A DNA stretch of 64,000 nucleotides from an uncultured Paracoccaceae bacterium. Its GTDB lineage: Bacteria > Pseudomonadota > Alphaproteobacteria > Rhodobacterales > Rhodobacteraceae. The notes beneath the pieces are model-generated. The model did not search any database. It saw only the letters and a program-made list of their open reading frames with translations, and was not told the origin of the DNA. The translations under genes were made by a program, and so were the position numbers. The first letter of the stretch is position 1; each line of letters starts with the position of its first letter. This document shows positions 48,502 to 59,771 of this stretch, one piece after another. Where the stretch lies: positions 62,001 through 126,000 of the forward strand of contig CANMPD010000001.1 of assembly GCA_947499635.1 (NCBI GenBank). Direction: 5' to 3'.

Positions 48502-51500
48502 ATGAAAATCGAACGCAAATTCACTAAATCAGGGCAGGATGCCTATGCGTCTTTGGACTTCGTCGAAGCAACGTCTGAGATTCGAAACCCTGATGGGACA
48601 ATCGTTTTTCATCAAGATGATATCGAAGTACCTGCGTCCTGGAGCCAAGTGGCGAGTGATGTCATTGCACAGAAGTATTTTCGCAAAGCTGGTGTGCCTG
48701 CACGTCTGAAGAAAGTTCGTGAAAAAGATGTCCCCGAGTTTCTATGGCGGTCAGTGCCGGCCGATGACAAAGTGGTGTTTGGTGGCGAAACGTCGTCGAA
48801 ACAAGTGTTTGACCGTCTGGCAGGTGCTTGGGCGTATTGGGGCTGGAAGGGTGGCTATTTCTCGACCGAAGAAGATGCACGCGCTTACTTTGACGAAATG
48901 CGTTATATGTTGGCCAGCCAGCGCGCCGCGCCAAATTCACCGCAATGGTTTAATACCGGTTTGCATTGGGCTTACGGTATTGATGGGCCTGCACAGGGGC
49001 ACCATTATGTGGATTATAAAACCGGCAAGCTGACGAAATCCAACAGTGCCTATGAACACCCACAGCCACATGCTTGTTTCATTCAATCGGTTTCGGATGA
49101 TTTGGTGAACGACGGCGGGATCATGGATCTATGGGTTCGTGAAGCAAGACTGTTTAAGTACGGATCCGGCACTGGTACCAACTTCAGCCATCTGCGTGGC
49201 GAAGGCGAGGCCCTGTCTGGTGGCGGAAAATCCTCTGGTCTTATGGGCTTTTTGAAGATTGGCGACAGATCTGCCGGTGCGATCAAATCTGGTGGTACCA
49301 CTCGGCGTGCCGCGAAAATGGTGATCGTGGATGCGGATCACCCCGATATTGAGAAATTTATCGAGTGGAAGGTGCTGGAAGAGCAGAAAGTTGCCTCCAT
49401 CGTCGCTGGTTCTAAGATGCATGAGAAAATGCTGAATGGCATTTTCGAGGCAATACGGTCTTGGGATGGTTTGGCAGATGACGCCTTTGATCCGTCAGAA
49501 AACTCTGGCCTAAAACAGGCGATACGCGCCGCCAAAAAGGTTGCGATTCCAGAGACATATATCAAGCGTGTGTTAGATTATGCGCGTCAGGGATATGATA
49601 GCATCGAATTTCCCACTTATGATACGGACTGGGACTCTGAGGCTTATAGTTCTGTCTCTGGTCAGAACTCCAACAACTCTATCCGTGTGACAAACGCGTT
49701 TTTACATGCGGTTGAAAAGGATGCGGATTGGCAATTGTTAAACCGCGTTGATGGATCGGTTTCCAAAACTGTTAAAGCGCGAGACTTGTGGGAAAAAGTC
49801 GGTCACGCTGCCTGGGCTTGTGCAGATCCGGGTATCCAGTTTCATGACACAGTGAATGAATGGCATACCTGCCCAGAAGACGGTGAAATCCGTGGATCAA
49901 ACCCGTGTTCCGAATATATGTTCCTTGATGATACGGCCTGTAACCTTGCATCGCTGAACCTGTTGACGTTCCTTAAGGATGGTCAATTCCAAGCCGAAGA
50001 CTATATGCATGCGTGCCGTTTGTGGACGGTGACCTTGGAAATTTCGGTGATGATGGCGCAATTCCCGTCCAAGGAAATTGCACAGCGGTCTTATGATTTC
50101 CGCACGCTTGGTTTGGGCTTTGCCAATATCGGCGGTTTGTTGATGAATATGGGCTTTAGTTATGACAGCAATGAGGGCCGCAGCCTGTGTGGGACACTCA
50201 GTGCGATCATGACCGGTGTTGCCTATGCGACCTCTGCTCAAATCGCATCTGAATTGGGTGCGTTCCCAGGTTATGCAAAAAATGCTGATCATATGTTGCG
50301 TGTCATGCGCAATCACCGCACCGCCGCTTATGGCGCGCGCGACGGATACGAGGCGTTGACTGTAAAGCCGGTTCCGTTGGATTTAGACGCTTGCCCTGAT
50401 TCACAGTTGACTGTTTTGGCCCAAAAAGCATGGGACGAGGCTGTTTCTCTTGGCGAAAAACATGGATATCGCAACGCGCAATCGACAGTTATTGCGCCCA
50501 CCGGCACTATTGGTCTGGTTATGGATTGCGATACGACCGGGATTGAACCTGACTTTGCGCTGGTGAAGTTCAAAAAACTCGCAGGCGGCGGATATTTCAA
50601 GATTATCAACCGTTCGGTTCCGGCTGCACTGGAAGGGTTGGGTTATTCTTCGGCACAGATTTCTGAAATTATTGCTTATGCGGTTGGGCACGGCTCGATC
50701 GGTAATGCGCCGGGGATCAATCATACCTCTTTGACAGGACACGGATTTGGCCCAAATGAATTGGCAAAAGTCGACGCAGCACTAGAAAGCGCCTTTGATG
50801 TACGGTTTGTCTTTAATCAATGGACATTGGGCGAAGAATTCTGCACCGGCGTGTTGGGGATCCCATCCAGTAAACTCAACGATCCGACGTTTAACTTGCT
50901 GCGTCATTTGGGGTTTAGCAAAGCGGATATTGACGCCACCAATGATCATGTCTGCGGAACGATGACCCTTGAGGGGGCGCCGCATTTGAAGACTGAACAT
51001 TACGCCATCTTTGATTGCGCCAACCCGTGTGGTAAAAAAGGTAAGCGTTATCTGAATGTTGACAGCCACATTCGCATGATGGCAGCGGCACAGAGCTTTA
51101 TCTCTGGGGCGATCTCTAAAACGATCAATATGCCCAATGATGCCTCGATCAAAGACTGCCAAAAAGCTTATGAGCTAAGCTGGTCGTTAGGTATCAAAGC
51201 CAATGCATTGTATCGTGATGGATCCAAACTGTCGCAACCGCTGGCATCGGCCTTGGTGGAAGATGATGATGACGCAGCAGAGACACTGGAGAACGGATCT
51301 GTTCCGGAAAAAGTGGCTGTGCTTGCGGAAAAAGTGATTGAAAAAGTCATCGTCAAAGAAATCGTGCGCAATCATCGCGAGAAAATGCCACAGCGTCGTA
51401 AAGGGTATACGCAAAAGGCAAATGTGGGCGGTCACAAGGTTTACTTACGTACCGGTGAATATTCTGACGGCACCTTGGGTGAAATCTTTATTGATATGCA

Positions 51501-52134
51501 CAAAGAGGGCGCGGGCTTTCGTGCAATGATGAACAACTTTGCCATCGCGGTGTCTGTCGGCTTGCAATATGGTGTGCCACTTGAGGAGTTTGTCGACGCC
51601 TTTACCTTCACCAAATTTGAGCCAGCAGGCATGGTGCAAGGGAACGATTCAATCAAGAATGCGACGTCGATTTTGGATTACGTGTTCCGCGAATTGGCCG
51701 TGTCTTATCTGGACCGGACCGATCTGGCACATGTCAAACCTGAAGGTGCAGCCTTTGATGATATTGGCAAAGGTGAGGCGCAGGAAGGGCTTTCTAACCT
51801 GTCCGAGCTGAGTGACAGTGCCGCATCTAAGTCCTTGGAAGTGCTAAAGCAAATTTCATCCACTGGATACTTGCGTAAGCGTTTGCCACAGGATTTGGTG
51901 GTGCTTCAGGGCGGTAACAGCGCGCCTTTGGCCGGCGGTGTTGATCCGGTTGCAGCGTTGCAAACGCTGGTGCCAGAAACGTCTGCGCCTGAAACAGGTT
52001 TAGACGCGCGGACCAAAGCTAAGATGCAAGGTTATGAAGGTGACCCTTGTGGCGAGTGCGGGAATTACACGCTCGTGCGCAACGGAACCTGTATGAAATG
52101 TAATACCTGCGGCGGCACATCTGGCTGCAGTTAA
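48502..52134 (+). CDS. nrdJ: Adenosylcobalamin-dependent ribonucleotide reductase (class II)
   Basis: A 1210-residue enzyme reducing ribonucleotides with coenzyme B12, needing no oxygen. The substrate loop [16 protein letters not shown] is near residue 220 and the cysteine motif [21 protein letters not shown] near 465-485. The C-terminus holds a CxxC zinc-ribbon-like [18 protein letters not shown]. The length is typical of the long alphaproteobacterial NrdJ. The encoded C-terminal cysteines ([11 protein letters not shown]) probably shuttle electrons. It stands alone after the tRNA-Pro pair. Use of NrdJ implies a need for cobalamin. Confidence 0.97.
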   Translation: MKIERKFTKSGQDAYASLDFVEATSEIRNPDGTIVFHQDDIEVPASWSQVASDVIAQKYFRKAGVPARLKKVREKDVPEFLWRSVPADDKVVFGGETSSKQVFDRLAGAWAYWGWKGGYFSTEEDARAYFDEMRYMLASQRAAPNSPQWFNTGLHWAYGIDGPAQGHHYVDYKTGKLTKSNSAYEHPQPHACFIQSVSDDLVNDGGIMDLWVREARLFKYGSGTGTNFSHLRGEGEALSGGGKSSGLMGFLKIGDRSAGAIKSGGTTRRAAKMVIVDADHPDIEKFIEWKVLEEQKVASIVAGSKMHEKMLNGIFEAIRSWDGLADDAFDPSENSGLKQAIRAAKKVAIPETYIKRVLDYARQGYDSIEFPTYDTDWDSEAYSSVSGQNSNNSIRVTNAFLHAVEKDADWQLLNRVDGSVSKTVKARDLWEKVGHAAWACADPGIQFHDTVNEWHTCPEDGEIRGSNPCSEYMFLDDTACNLASLNLLTFLKDGQFQAEDYMHACRLWTVTLEISVMMAQFPSKEIAQRSYDFRTLGLGFANIGGLLMNMGFSYDSNEGRSLCGTLSAIMTGVAYATSAQIASELGAFPGYAKNADHMLRVMRNHRTAAYGARDGYEALTVKPVPLDLDACPDSQLTVLAQKAWDEAVSLGEKHGYRNAQSTVIAPTGTIGLVMDCDTTGIEPDFALVKFKKLAGGGYFKIINRSVPAALEGLGYSSAQISEIIAYAVGHGSIGNAPGINHTSLTGHGFGPNELAKVDAALESAFDVRFVFNQWTLGEEFCTGVLGIPSSKLNDPTFNLLRHLGFSKADIDATNDHVCGTMTLEGAPHLKTEHYAIFDCANPCGKKGKRYLNVDSHIRMMAAAQSFISGAISKTINMPNDASIKDCQKAYELSWSLGIKANALYRDGSKLSQPLASALVEDDDDAAETLENGSVPEKVAVLAEKVIEKVIVKEIVRNHREKMPQRRKGYTQKANVGGHKVYLRTGEYSDGTLGEIFIDMHKEGAGFRAMMNNFAIAVSVGLQYGVPLEEFVDAFTFTKFEPAGMVQGNDSIKNATSILDYVFRELAVSYLDRTDLAHVKPEGAAFDDIGKGEAQEGLSNLSELSDSAASKSLEVLKQISSTGYLRKRLPQDLVVLQGGNSAPLAGGVDPVAALQTLVPETSAPETGLDARTKAKMQGYEGDPCGECGNYTLVRNGTCMKCNTCGGTSGCS

Positions 52135-52200
52135 GGTAAACGGCCGTAAGCCGCATTCTGATCGCGCCACCTGGGGGCGTGTAAGGGGAGAGAGAGACAG

Positions 52201-52313
52201 TTCGTCGATTTTCTCCCCGACGAAATAAGTGACCGTTGTGTCATTTGACTGTATCGCACACCCTGATGAGCGGAGATGTGTGAACGAAGTCTGAGGCAGG
52301 TGCGCCTGCCTCA
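52201..52313. other. Two inverted repeats downstream of nrdJ
   Basis: TTCGTCG/CGACGAA (52201-52207 with 52218-52224) and a perfect 9-bp stem TGAGGCAGG-TGCG-CCTGCCTCA (52292-52313) lie 67-180 bases after nrdJ. Neither has a T tract. They may act as a Rho-assisted end or RNA stabiliser. The rest of the gap to the next gene (52135-52507) shows nothing else. Confidence 0.45.
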
Positions 52314-52507
52314 TGCGCCGAGAAGGACCAGGCAAGAGACATAAAAACGGGCAGTCCAATGAGAACGAGCCTGATCGGCGAAACTTACCCTTCGATAGCA
52401 ATATCGGAGGGATTTTTATGTCAGGCCGTGCCTTACAAATTAGGTCTATGTTTACTTAAACTTGTGAATAGCTTGTTAAAGACTTTGCGCGAAACTGACG
52501 TTGGGGA

Positions 52508-53080
52508 ATGAATCACGCGATTGCGTGTATCAGTTTGCGAAGGTTGCCACCTGTTATGCCAAGTGTTCAGAAAATACGTCGTTTATGCCTATGTGCCGGA
52601 TGGGTGTTTTTATGTGCCACGTATTTGATGGCGACGGTTGTCGCGGCACAAGATGTACGACCTCGGTATATCAGTAATATGCGTTTCGCACCGTCTATCT
52701 CGACGTTAACCCAAGCGATGCAAGGCATTGATAATGCGAGTATACCCACTGTAGGTTTGGATTCCGAGCAATTGGGAGACACGACTGGTGCAAAACCTGA
52801 CAATCGCTTGTCACGTTGGATTGACCAAACGATCGGTAATGCCGAAGGCGTTCTTTTAACACGCGGTCACGGGCCGTCAGCGACTATTGAAAATCCTTTT
52901 GGTGCACGTACTGGGTTGCAGGCTGATGATCAGCCGGAGTTTGAAGCAGGGGTTCGCATTCCTTTGGGACAACATAGTGAGCTTATGGGCAGTGTCGGGG
53001 CTGAGCAATCTCGCACTACAGGACGCGGGGATATGCGTTATCGAGGACGCGTTTCCCTACGTGCCGCATTTCGCTTCTAG
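52508..53080 (+). CDS. Exported hypothetical protein, possibly outer-membrane associated
   Basis: A protein of 190 residues from the first ATG, or 174 from the ATG at 52556, which is preceded by GAAGG and gives a better signal peptide. A basic N-terminus and hydrophobic segment (RRLCLCAGWVFLCATYLMATVVAAQD) form a signal peptide cleaved near AAQ. The C-terminal part ends in alternating polar/hydrophobic residues and a final Phe (RVSLRAAFRF), as in outer-membrane beta-barrel ends, but the protein is short for a barrel. I do not recognise the family. It stands alone. Confidence 0.6.
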   Translation: MNHAIACISLRRLPPVMPSVQKIRRLCLCAGWVFLCATYLMATVVAAQDVRPRYISNMRFAPSISTLTQAMQGIDNASIPTVGLDSEQLGDTTGAKPDNRLSRWIDQTIGNAEGVLLTRGHGPSATIENPFGARTGLQADDQPEFEAGVRIPLGQHSELMGSVGAEQSRTTGRGDMRYRGRVSLRAAFRF

Positions 53081-53347
53081 TTTATCATACTCCCAAATGT
53101 AAGCGATGAATAAACTGCTTGGTTCAGATCTGCAGGCGTGTTAGTCGGGATTTATGAAACAGATCGTGTCCCAGATTTATATCTGTATTTCCTGCTAACA
53201 TAGTCAGCGGGCCGTTTTCTGTCGTTTCTTTCTCTGTGACAAATTGCTAAGCCCGCCTTGCACCATGGGAACTGCGCTGTTGTGCTGTTTACTATGCGTG
53301 TTCTGATGAACGTGAGGGACAGGCGATCCACCGTCTAAGGAGCTGAG

Positions 53348-54721
53348 ATGACGACGATTAAACTGCACAATACAAAGACCCGATCCAAAGAGGTTTTTGT
53401 TCCAATTGATATCAAAAATGTGCGGATGTACGTCTGTGGCCCGACGGTTTATGACCGTGCGCATCTTGGTAATGCACGCCCTGTTGTTGTTTTTGACACA
53501 TTGTTTCGTCTACTGCGCCATGTTTATGGCCCTGACCATGTGACCTATGTACGTAATTTCACCGATGTGGATGATAAAATTAACGCGCGTGCAGCACAAA
53601 GTGGACGCAGTATTGAGGATATCACTGACGAGACCATCAGCTGGTACCTGCAGGACATGGGGGAGATCGGTGCACTTGAACCCAACGCAATGCCGCGTGC
53701 GACGCAATATATTGCGCAGATGGTGACGATGATTAAAGATTTGATTGCAAAAGGTCACGCCTATGCCGATGGCGCGGGACATGTGTTGTTTGCGGTGAAA
53801 TCTTATGCTCAATACGGCGCCTTATCTGGACGGTCTGTTGACGATATGATTGCTGGTGCACGAGTCGAGGTCGCAGATAACAAACGGGATCCAATGGATT
53901 TTGTGCTGTGGAAACCGTCCACAAGTGATCAACCTGGGTGGGATAGCCCTTGGGGGCGCGGGCGTCCTGGATGGCATATTGAATGTTCAGCGATGGCGAA
54001 AGATTTACTGGGCGACCAGTTTGATATTCATGGTGGTGGGAATGATTTGATGTTCCCACATCACGAAAATGAGTTGGCGCAAAGCTGCTGTGCCTCGGAT
54101 CACAGCGAGGATGGCGAAGGGTTTGCCAATGTCTGGCTTCACAACGAGATGTTGCAGGTTGAAGGTAAGAAAATGTCCAAGAGTTTGGGCAACTTTTTTA
54201 CCGTACGAGATCTTTTAGATCAGGGGTACCGTGGCGAAGTGATGCGGATGGTGTTGTTGTCTACGCATTACCGTAAGCCAATGGATTGGACACAAGTCAA
54301 AGCGCGTGACTGTGAAGCAACGTTGCGCAAGTGGTGGGCGTTGACAGAGGGCGTCGAACCCTCGGTCAACGCGGCTGCCGCGGTCGTTGACGCACTTGCG
54401 GATGATCTGAACACGGCCGGGGCGATTGCGGAGATGCATAAGCTGGCCTCTTCAGGGGAGGCAGCACAGCTAAAAGCCTCTGCACAGTTGTTAGGGTTAC
54501 TAAACACCCCAGTTGAAGAGATGGCGTGCTTGGATTTGTCGTCTTATGCAAACCGTCTGTTTGAAGTTCGCCAGATTGCAATGCAGAGCAAAGACTTTTC
54601 CGAAGTAGACCGGTTGAAAACGGCATATATTGATGCCGGGTTAGAAGTTCGTATCTCCAAGACAGAAGTTGAATTGGTTCCCACGCCCGATTTTGATGTG
54701 TCGAAGCTGGAGGGGCTGTAA
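53348..54721 (+). CDS. cysS: Cysteinyl-tRNA synthetase
   Basis: A 457-residue class I synthetase. The HIGH variant is in [16 protein letters not shown] (about 36-51), the zinc site includes CGPTVYD and WHIECSAMA, and the KMSKS loop is in [11 protein letters not shown] (about 275-285). Length is normal. Ribosome site AAGGAG precedes the ATG. Its stop shares one base with the cimA start (TAATG), so the two are coupled. Confidence 0.96.
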   Translation: MTTIKLHNTKTRSKEVFVPIDIKNVRMYVCGPTVYDRAHLGNARPVVVFDTLFRLLRHVYGPDHVTYVRNFTDVDDKINARAAQSGRSIEDITDETISWYLQDMGEIGALEPNAMPRATQYIAQMVTMIKDLIAKGHAYADGAGHVLFAVKSYAQYGALSGRSVDDMIAGARVEVADNKRDPMDFVLWKPSTSDQPGWDSPWGRGRPGWHIECSAMAKDLLGDQFDIHGGGNDLMFPHHENELAQSCCASDHSEDGEGFANVWLHNEMLQVEGKKMSKSLGNFFTVRDLLDQGYRGEVMRMVLLSTHYRKPMDWTQVKARDCEATLRKWWALTEGVEPSVNAAAAVVDALADDLNTAGAIAEMHKLASSGEAAQLKASAQLLGLLNTPVEEMACLDLSSYANRLFEVRQIAMQSKDFSEVDRLKTAYIDAGLEVRISKTEVELVPTPDFDVSKLEGL

Positions 54722-56343
54722 TGGCGGAACGGCTGTATCTTTATGATACCACATTGCGCGATGGGCAGCAGACTCAAGGCGTACAATTTTCGACCGATGA
54801 AAAAAAGAAAATTACCCAGGCGTTAGACGACCTAGGCATTGATTACATCGAAGGTGGCTGGCCAGGGGCAAACCCAACGGATAGCGCATTTTTCGAACAG
54901 GTGCCGTGCACGCGTGCAAAAATGACAGCCTTTGGAATGACCAAACGGGCAGGGCGCTCGGCCGAAAATGACGAGGTTTTAGCTGCCGTTTTGAACGCTG
55001 GCACCGAGACTGTATGTCTGGTGGGAAAGTCACATGATTATCATGTCACCACGGCTTTGGGGATAACGCTCGAAGAGAACCTTAAAAATATAACTGCATC
55101 TATTCAGCATGTCGTCACGCAGGGGCGTGAGGCTTTATTTGATGCGGAACATTTTTTTGATGGTTATAAAGACAATCCGGATTACGCTTTGGCTTGCTGC
55201 CATGCCGCGATCAGTGCTGGGGCGCGTTGGGTTGTGTTATGTGATACCAATGGTGGAACATTGCCAACAGATGTTTATCGCATTGTCTCTGAGGTGATTG
55301 CGACAGGGATCGCTGGGGATCGGCTTGGCATTCATACCCATAATGATACGGAAAACGCAGTTGCTTGCTCGCTTTCTGCAATTGATGCCGGTGCACGGCA
55401 AATTCAAGGGACGTTGAATGGATTGGGGGAGCGGTGCGGGAATGCCAATCTAACGAGCTTGATCCCAACCTTGTTGTTGAAAGAGCCATACAAAAGTCAA
55501 TTTGAGACTGGGGTTTCACATGTCGCGCTGCAAGGGGTGACGCAGCTAAGCCAGACGTTGGATGATATGTTAAACCGTGTGCCATTACGACAAGCCGCTT
55601 ACGTTGGGGCTTCGGCTTTTGCGCATAAGGCAGGATTGCATGCGAGTGCGATTTTGAAAAACCCCTCAACCTACGAGCATGTTCCCCCCGAGGTGGTCGG
55701 CAACAGCCGTATCGTGCCTATGTCAAATCAGGCAGGGCAATCTAATTTACGTAAACGTCTCGCAGATGCGGGGTTGAGCGTCGAAAAGGGCGATCCGGCT
55801 TTGGCGCGTATCCTGGATCGGATCAAAGAGCGCGAGGACCAAGGGTTTTCCTACGATACGGCGCAAGCCTCGTTCGAGTTGTTGGCGCGCCAAGAACTGG
55901 GGGTAAGTGCATCGCTTTTCGAGGTGGAGCGATACCGTGTGACTGTAGAGCGACGTAGAGGGCAAAATGGGCGTCCCATGTCGATGTCTGAGGCTGTTGT
56001 CGTGGTGAATGTGGATGGTGAAAAACGATTGTCAGTCAGCGAATCCTTGGATGACCAAGGCAGTGATCGCGGACCTGTGAATGCTTTGGCCAAAGCATTG
56101 TTGAAAGATCTGGGACGTTATTCCAGTGTGTTGGCTGATATGCATCTCGTGGATTTTAAGGTTCGCATTACGCAGGGTGGTACCGAAGCTGTAACGCGTG
56201 TGATTATTGACAGCGAAGATGCAAGCGGACGACGTTGGTCGACGGTTGGGGTAAGCCCTAACATTATAGATGCATCCTTTGATGCCTTGGTGGATGCGAT
56301 CCGTTGGAAATTGTTACGCAGTGAGATCGAGGTCCATTCGTGA
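54721..56343 (+). CDS. cimA: (R)-citramalate synthase
   Basis: A 540-residue HMGL/LeuA-family enzyme condensing pyruvate and acetyl-CoA in threonine-independent isoleucine synthesis. The N-terminal LYDTTLRDGQQTQGVQFS carries the catalytic metal-binding aspartate; GIHTHNDTENAVACSLSAIDAGARQIQGTLNGLGERCGN (about 200-240) holds the metal-binding histidines. A LeuA-type allosteric domain is at about 400-530. It could instead be an isopropylmalate-synthase-like enzyme, but the TQGVQFS form and length favour citramalate. The next gene begins at its stop codon. Confidence 0.9.
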   Translation: MAERLYLYDTTLRDGQQTQGVQFSTDEKKKITQALDDLGIDYIEGGWPGANPTDSAFFEQVPCTRAKMTAFGMTKRAGRSAENDEVLAAVLNAGTETVCLVGKSHDYHVTTALGITLEENLKNITASIQHVVTQGREALFDAEHFFDGYKDNPDYALACCHAAISAGARWVVLCDTNGGTLPTDVYRIVSEVIATGIAGDRLGIHTHNDTENAVACSLSAIDAGARQIQGTLNGLGERCGNANLTSLIPTLLLKEPYKSQFETGVSHVALQGVTQLSQTLDDMLNRVPLRQAAYVGASAFAHKAGLHASAILKNPSTYEHVPPEVVGNSRIVPMSNQAGQSNLRKRLADAGLSVEKGDPALARILDRIKEREDQGFSYDTAQASFELLARQELGVSASLFEVERYRVTVERRRGQNGRPMSMSEAVVVVNVDGEKRLSVSESLDDQGSDRGPVNALAKALLKDLGRYSSVLADMHLVDFKVRITQGGTEAVTRVIIDSEDASGRRWSTVGVSPNIIDASFDALVDAIRWKLLRSEIEVHS

Positions 56344-57116
56344 CGTTTGATGATGACCTGACGGCTTGCGCCGACGCAGTACAAACGCATGACCCATTGC
56401 GGTTTCAATCTGTTATGGCATCTCCGGTTGCCGTGCGCCCGTTTTTGTTTGCGCTTTATGCATTCAACATCGAACTTGCCCGTGCGCCTTGGGCCAGCCA
56501 AGAAAGCATGATTGCGGAAATGCGCGTACAATGGTGGCGAGACATCGGCAGTGAAATCGAAGCCGGCGCAGGCGTGAGGCGTCATTATGTGGCGACACCA
56601 CTGGCGCGTTTGCTGCCTGCGGATCTTGCATGTCATATAGATACGATGGCCGAGGCGCGCCGTTGGGATATCTATCGTGATCCATTTGAAGATCAGGCGG
56701 CGTTTGACTCTTATATTGATGCGACGGCTGGGGGCGTAATGTGGATGGCGGCTGCAACGCTAGGAGCTGCTGCGCATGACGAGGGGGCCGTTCGCGATTT
56801 TGCTTATGGGGCCGGTTTAGCGACTTACTTACAAGCGATACCTGAACTGGTAGCGCACAAGCGTATTCCTTTGTTGGATGGTACGCATACAGGCCTGCGG
56901 GCGCTGGCAACCAAGGGGCGCACCAGAATCGCGGCGGCACGTAAGAAAGGCGTTACGCGCCTGGCTGTGCCTGCATTGCTGACCGGTTGGCAGGCCGATG
57001 CGGTTTTAGCACAAGTCGAACGTCAACCTGAGCGGGTTGAGCAAGGGGCATTGGGGCTGAGCGAGTTTCACAAACGCAGCAGTCTAATGCTGCGCGCAAT
57101 GACCGGACGTTGGTAG
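56340..57116 (+). CDS. Squalene/phytoene-synthase-fold protein without catalytic aspartates (NDUFAF6-like)
   Basis: A 258-residue all-helical protein of the squalene/phytoene synthase superfamily. Real synthases carry two DxxxD motifs. Here the first site reads YAFNIELARAP (40-50) and the second LATYLQAIPELVAHKRIP (160-177), both without the aspartates, so isoprenoid synthesis is unlikely. The sequence resembles NDUFAF6, the mitochondrial complex I assembly factor (FNxELA; MRxQxW; A-T/I-P). The gene begins with GTG overlapping the cimA stop (GTGA). A role in respiratory complex assembly is inferred, not shown. Confidence 0.8.
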   Translation: MTFDDDLTACADAVQTHDPLRFQSVMASPVAVRPFLFALYAFNIELARAPWASQESMIAEMRVQWWRDIGSEIEAGAGVRRHYVATPLARLLPADLACHIDTMAEARRWDIYRDPFEDQAAFDSYIDATAGGVMWMAAATLGAAAHDEGAVRDFAYGAGLATYLQAIPELVAHKRIPLLDGTHTGLRALATKGRTRIAAARKKGVTRLAVPALLTGWQADAVLAQVERQPERVEQGALGLSEFHKRSSLMLRAMTGRW

Positions 57117-57136
57117 GCACATGACATATAGGCCGA

Positions 57137-58360
57137 TTAAATCGCAACCTGCTTTGGTTTGAGCACCAACCAGATCAGTGCCCCGCCTGCCAAAACAAGA
57201 AATGGGGCCATCGCTATGTTCACGGCGTTCCATCCATCCACTGGAGAGCCACCGGAACAGTTCATTAATCCACCTGATGCCAGCGATGCAAAGGTGACAC
57301 CGCCAAAGACGATTACATCATTGATGCCTTGTATCCGACCGCGCTCATGCGGTTCGTGGGCATTCGAAAGCATAGTCGTCGCACCGATAAAGCCAAAGTT
57401 CCAGCCAAGTCCTAATAGGATCAGCGCGCTGAAGAAATTGAACAGTTCAACACCACTTAGCGCCACAACAGAAGCACTGGCTAAAATCACCAATCCACAA
57501 CCGATGATTTTTTCGACGCCAAACCGTGTGATCAGATGACCTGTGAAAAATGAGGGTACAAACATGGCCAAGACGTGGAGACTCACGACATCAGCTGCGT
57601 TGTTTTGCGTAAAGCCGCAGCCCACGACTGCCAATGGTGTTGAGGTCATCACCAGGTTCATCAGTGCGTAACTGACCATACCACAGATCATAGCAACAGC
57701 GATCTTGGGTGTTGTGAGCAATTCAATCAAATTACGCCCTGCTGGTGTGCCCGCCGTAGGGGCTTTGGGTTTGGGGATTTTTAAAAAGGCAAATAAAAAC
57801 ATGCCGATTAGGTTGATCACTATAACTGTAAGATATGTACCCATGAATGGGACAACAAAGGCATCACTTGTAATTTTAACCAATTGTGGCCCGATGATCG
57901 CTGACAGCAGCCCACCCGCCATAACATAGGAAATCGCCTTTGGCCGGAATTCAGGTGACGCAGTATCGGCTGCTGCAAACCTGAAAAACCCTTGCGAACT
58001 CATGTAGATGCCTGTCATGAAACTGCCGAGCAAGAAAATCGGAAAGGATGCATGATAGAGCCCATAAGCTCCAACAACGCCGCCTGCTGCACCGCCGATT
58101 GCACCAACAACAAATCCCGTCGCGCGCCCATACCGCTGCATGATTGCCGATAAAGGCGAGGCCGACATCATCGATCCCGCTACGATAAGAGAAATAGGCA
58201 AGGTCGCAAAACATAAGTTTGTGGCCAAAGATTGCCCAGCAAGACCCGCAATGGTGAACAGCATAGGCATCTGCGCGCCTAAAAAGGCTTGAGCAAGCAC
58301 AAGAAAGAAAACGTTGCGCTTGGCAATTCTATCGTCGGCGGAGAGAGAGATATCTGTCAT
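57137..58360 (-). CDS. MFS transporter
   Basis: A 407-residue major facilitator with about 12 transmembrane segments and a central loop (about 180-195; KIPKPKAPTAGTPAGRN). The second-half signature region GRIQGINDVIVFGG resembles drug/metabolite transporter motifs. The frame extends to 58441, but the ATG at 58360 (MTDISLSADDRIAKRN) is likely. The substrate is unknown. It is convergent with the NDUFAF6-like gene and divergent from the DNA glycosylase, with an 89-base shared promoter region. Confidence 0.87.
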   Translation of the reverse strand: MTDISLSADDRIAKRNVFFLVLAQAFLGAQMPMLFTIAGLAGQSLATNLCFATLPISLIVAGSMMSASPLSAIMQRYGRATGFVVGAIGGAAGGVVGAYGLYHASFPIFLLGSFMTGIYMSSQGFFRFAAADTASPEFRPKAISYVMAGGLLSAIIGPQLVKITSDAFVVPFMGTYLTVIVINLIGMFLFAFLKIPKPKAPTAGTPAGRNLIELLTTPKIAVAMICGMVSYALMNLVMTSTPLAVVGCGFTQNNAADVVSLHVLAMFVPSFFTGHLITRFGVEKIIGCGLVILASASVVALSGVELFNFFSALILLGLGWNFGFIGATTMLSNAHEPHERGRIQGINDVIVFGGVTFASLASGGLMNCSGGSPVDGWNAVNIAMAPFLVLAGGALIWLVLKPKQVAI

Positions 58361-58449
58361 AGTTAAAGGCGTAATGTGGAATAAAGCGCAGAGCAAGGAT
58401 TGCACTGAGTACAGGTACAATTTGTCGCGCTTCTGTTTCAAATGATCGG

Positions 58450-59109
58450 ATGGCTATGACTGACTGTAATACTGCCCAACCAATCGGCAGGATAATCACA
58501 TCAAAAGCGTGTGTCGCCGAGGGTGCCGCATGGCTGTCGACGCATGACCCTCGCTTTGCGACGGCATTGGCCGTGACGGGTCCATTGCCGTTGCGCCGCA
58601 AGCCTGATGGCTTTGCCCAATTACTGAGTGCGATCGTGAGCCAACAGGTCTCAGTTGCGTCAGCTAATGCGATTTGGGGACGTCTAAAGGACGCAAAGCT
58701 TGCGGGACCACGTAAAATCAAATGGGCCAGTGATGATGATTTGCGGGCCTGTGGCTTGAGCCGACAAAAAATCCGTTATGCGCGCGCCCTGGCAGAGGCA
58801 GGGATTGATTATAAAGCGCTGCGTGGTGCTTCTACAGATACTGTGATTTCCGAGTTGACCCAAGTGGCTGGGATCGGGGTTTGGACAGCTGAAATTTACG
58901 CGATGTTCTCATTGGGCCGGGCGGATGTCTTTGCGCCGGGTGATTTAGCCTTACAAGAAGCGGCGCGTATCCTGTTTGATCTGGATACACGTCCAAAGGA
59001 AAAACAGTTGCGCGAAATGGCGCAGAACTGGTCGCCGTGGCGGTCGGTTGCAGCGCGGGCTTTGTGGGCGTATTACCATGTGGCAAAAGACAGGGAAGGT
59101 ATCCGATGA
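58450..59109 (+). CDS. DNA-3-methyladenine glycosylase II (HhH-GPD family, AlkA-like)
   Basis: A 219-residue base-excision repair enzyme. The helix-hairpin-helix and catalytic loop is LTQVAGIGVWTAEIYAM followed by SLGRADVFAPGDLALQ (about 135-168); the catalytic Asp is D in PGDLAL. No iron-sulfur cysteine loop is present, as in the AlkA group. A second ATG at 58456 could be the true start. Its stop overlaps the esterase ATG (ATGA), so both are coupled. Confidence 0.92.
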   Translation: MAMTDCNTAQPIGRIITSKACVAEGAAWLSTHDPRFATALAVTGPLPLRRKPDGFAQLLSAIVSQQVSVASANAIWGRLKDAKLAGPRKIKWASDDDLRACGLSRQKIRYARALAEAGIDYKALRGASTDTVISELTQVAGIGVWTAEIYAMFSLGRADVFAPGDLALQEAARILFDLDTRPKEKQLREMAQNWSPWRSVAARALWAYYHVAKDREGIR

Positions 59110-59771
59110 CTCGCGTATTAACAGCTGGCCGCAAGGCACCGCTCTCAGGGGAGACTCGCTCTGTTGTGGTGTTTCTGCATGGGTATGGTGCCAACGGCGC
59201 CGATTTATTAGGGCTTGCCGATCCGCTGGCCGAGCATCTGCCAGACACACTGTTCGTGGCCCCTGATGCGCCCGAGGCTTGTGCGGGCGCGCCGCTTGGC
59301 TTTCAATGGTTTCCAATTCCCTGGCTTGATGGATCTTCCGAAGAAGAGAGCATGCGTGGCATGGCGGCAGCGGTTGAAGACCTAAACGCCTTTCTAGATG
59401 CGCTGATGGTCGACGAAGATGTGCTGCCCGAACAGGTGGCCTTGTTTGGCTTTTCTCAAGGCACAATGATGAGCCTACATGTCGCCCCGCGTCGTGAAGA
59501 TCCCATTGCGGGCATCGTGGCCTTTTCGGGGCGCCTGTTATCACCTGACACCTTTTCGGAAGAGGTGGTGAGCCGGATGCCTGTTCTTTTGGTGCATGGT
59601 GATGAGGACGACATGGTGCCTCCGCAATCATTGCCCGAGGCGGTAGACGCATTGGGCGCGGCGGGATTTCGCGATGTCTTCGCCCATGTTATGAAAGGCA
59701 CCGGCCATGGCATAGCCCCGGATGGGCTTAGCGTGGCATTGGCCTTTATGCGCGATAAGCTTAACTTTTAG
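59106..59771 (+). CDS. Carboxylesterase/phospholipase of the alpha/beta-hydrolase family
   Basis: A 221-residue esterase. The nucleophile Ser is in GFSQGTMM (about 118-125), the Asp in [10 protein letters not shown] and the His in GTGHGIAP near the C-terminus; the oxyanion region is HGYGANGAD. It belongs to the bacterial carboxylesterase/phospholipase family (EstB type). The frame opens earlier, but the ATG at 59106 overlaps the glycosylase stop. Its end overlaps the rluE-like gene by 11 bases on the opposite strand. Confidence 0.9.
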   Translation: MTRVLTAGRKAPLSGETRSVVVFLHGYGANGADLLGLADPLAEHLPDTLFVAPDAPEACAGAPLGFQWFPIPWLDGSSEEESMRGMAAAVEDLNAFLDALMVDEDVLPEQVALFGFSQGTMMSLHVAPRREDPIAGIVAFSGRLLSPDTFSEEVVSRMPVLLVHGDEDDMVPPQSLPEAVDALGAAGFRDVFAHVMKGTGHGIAPDGLSVALAFMRDKLNF

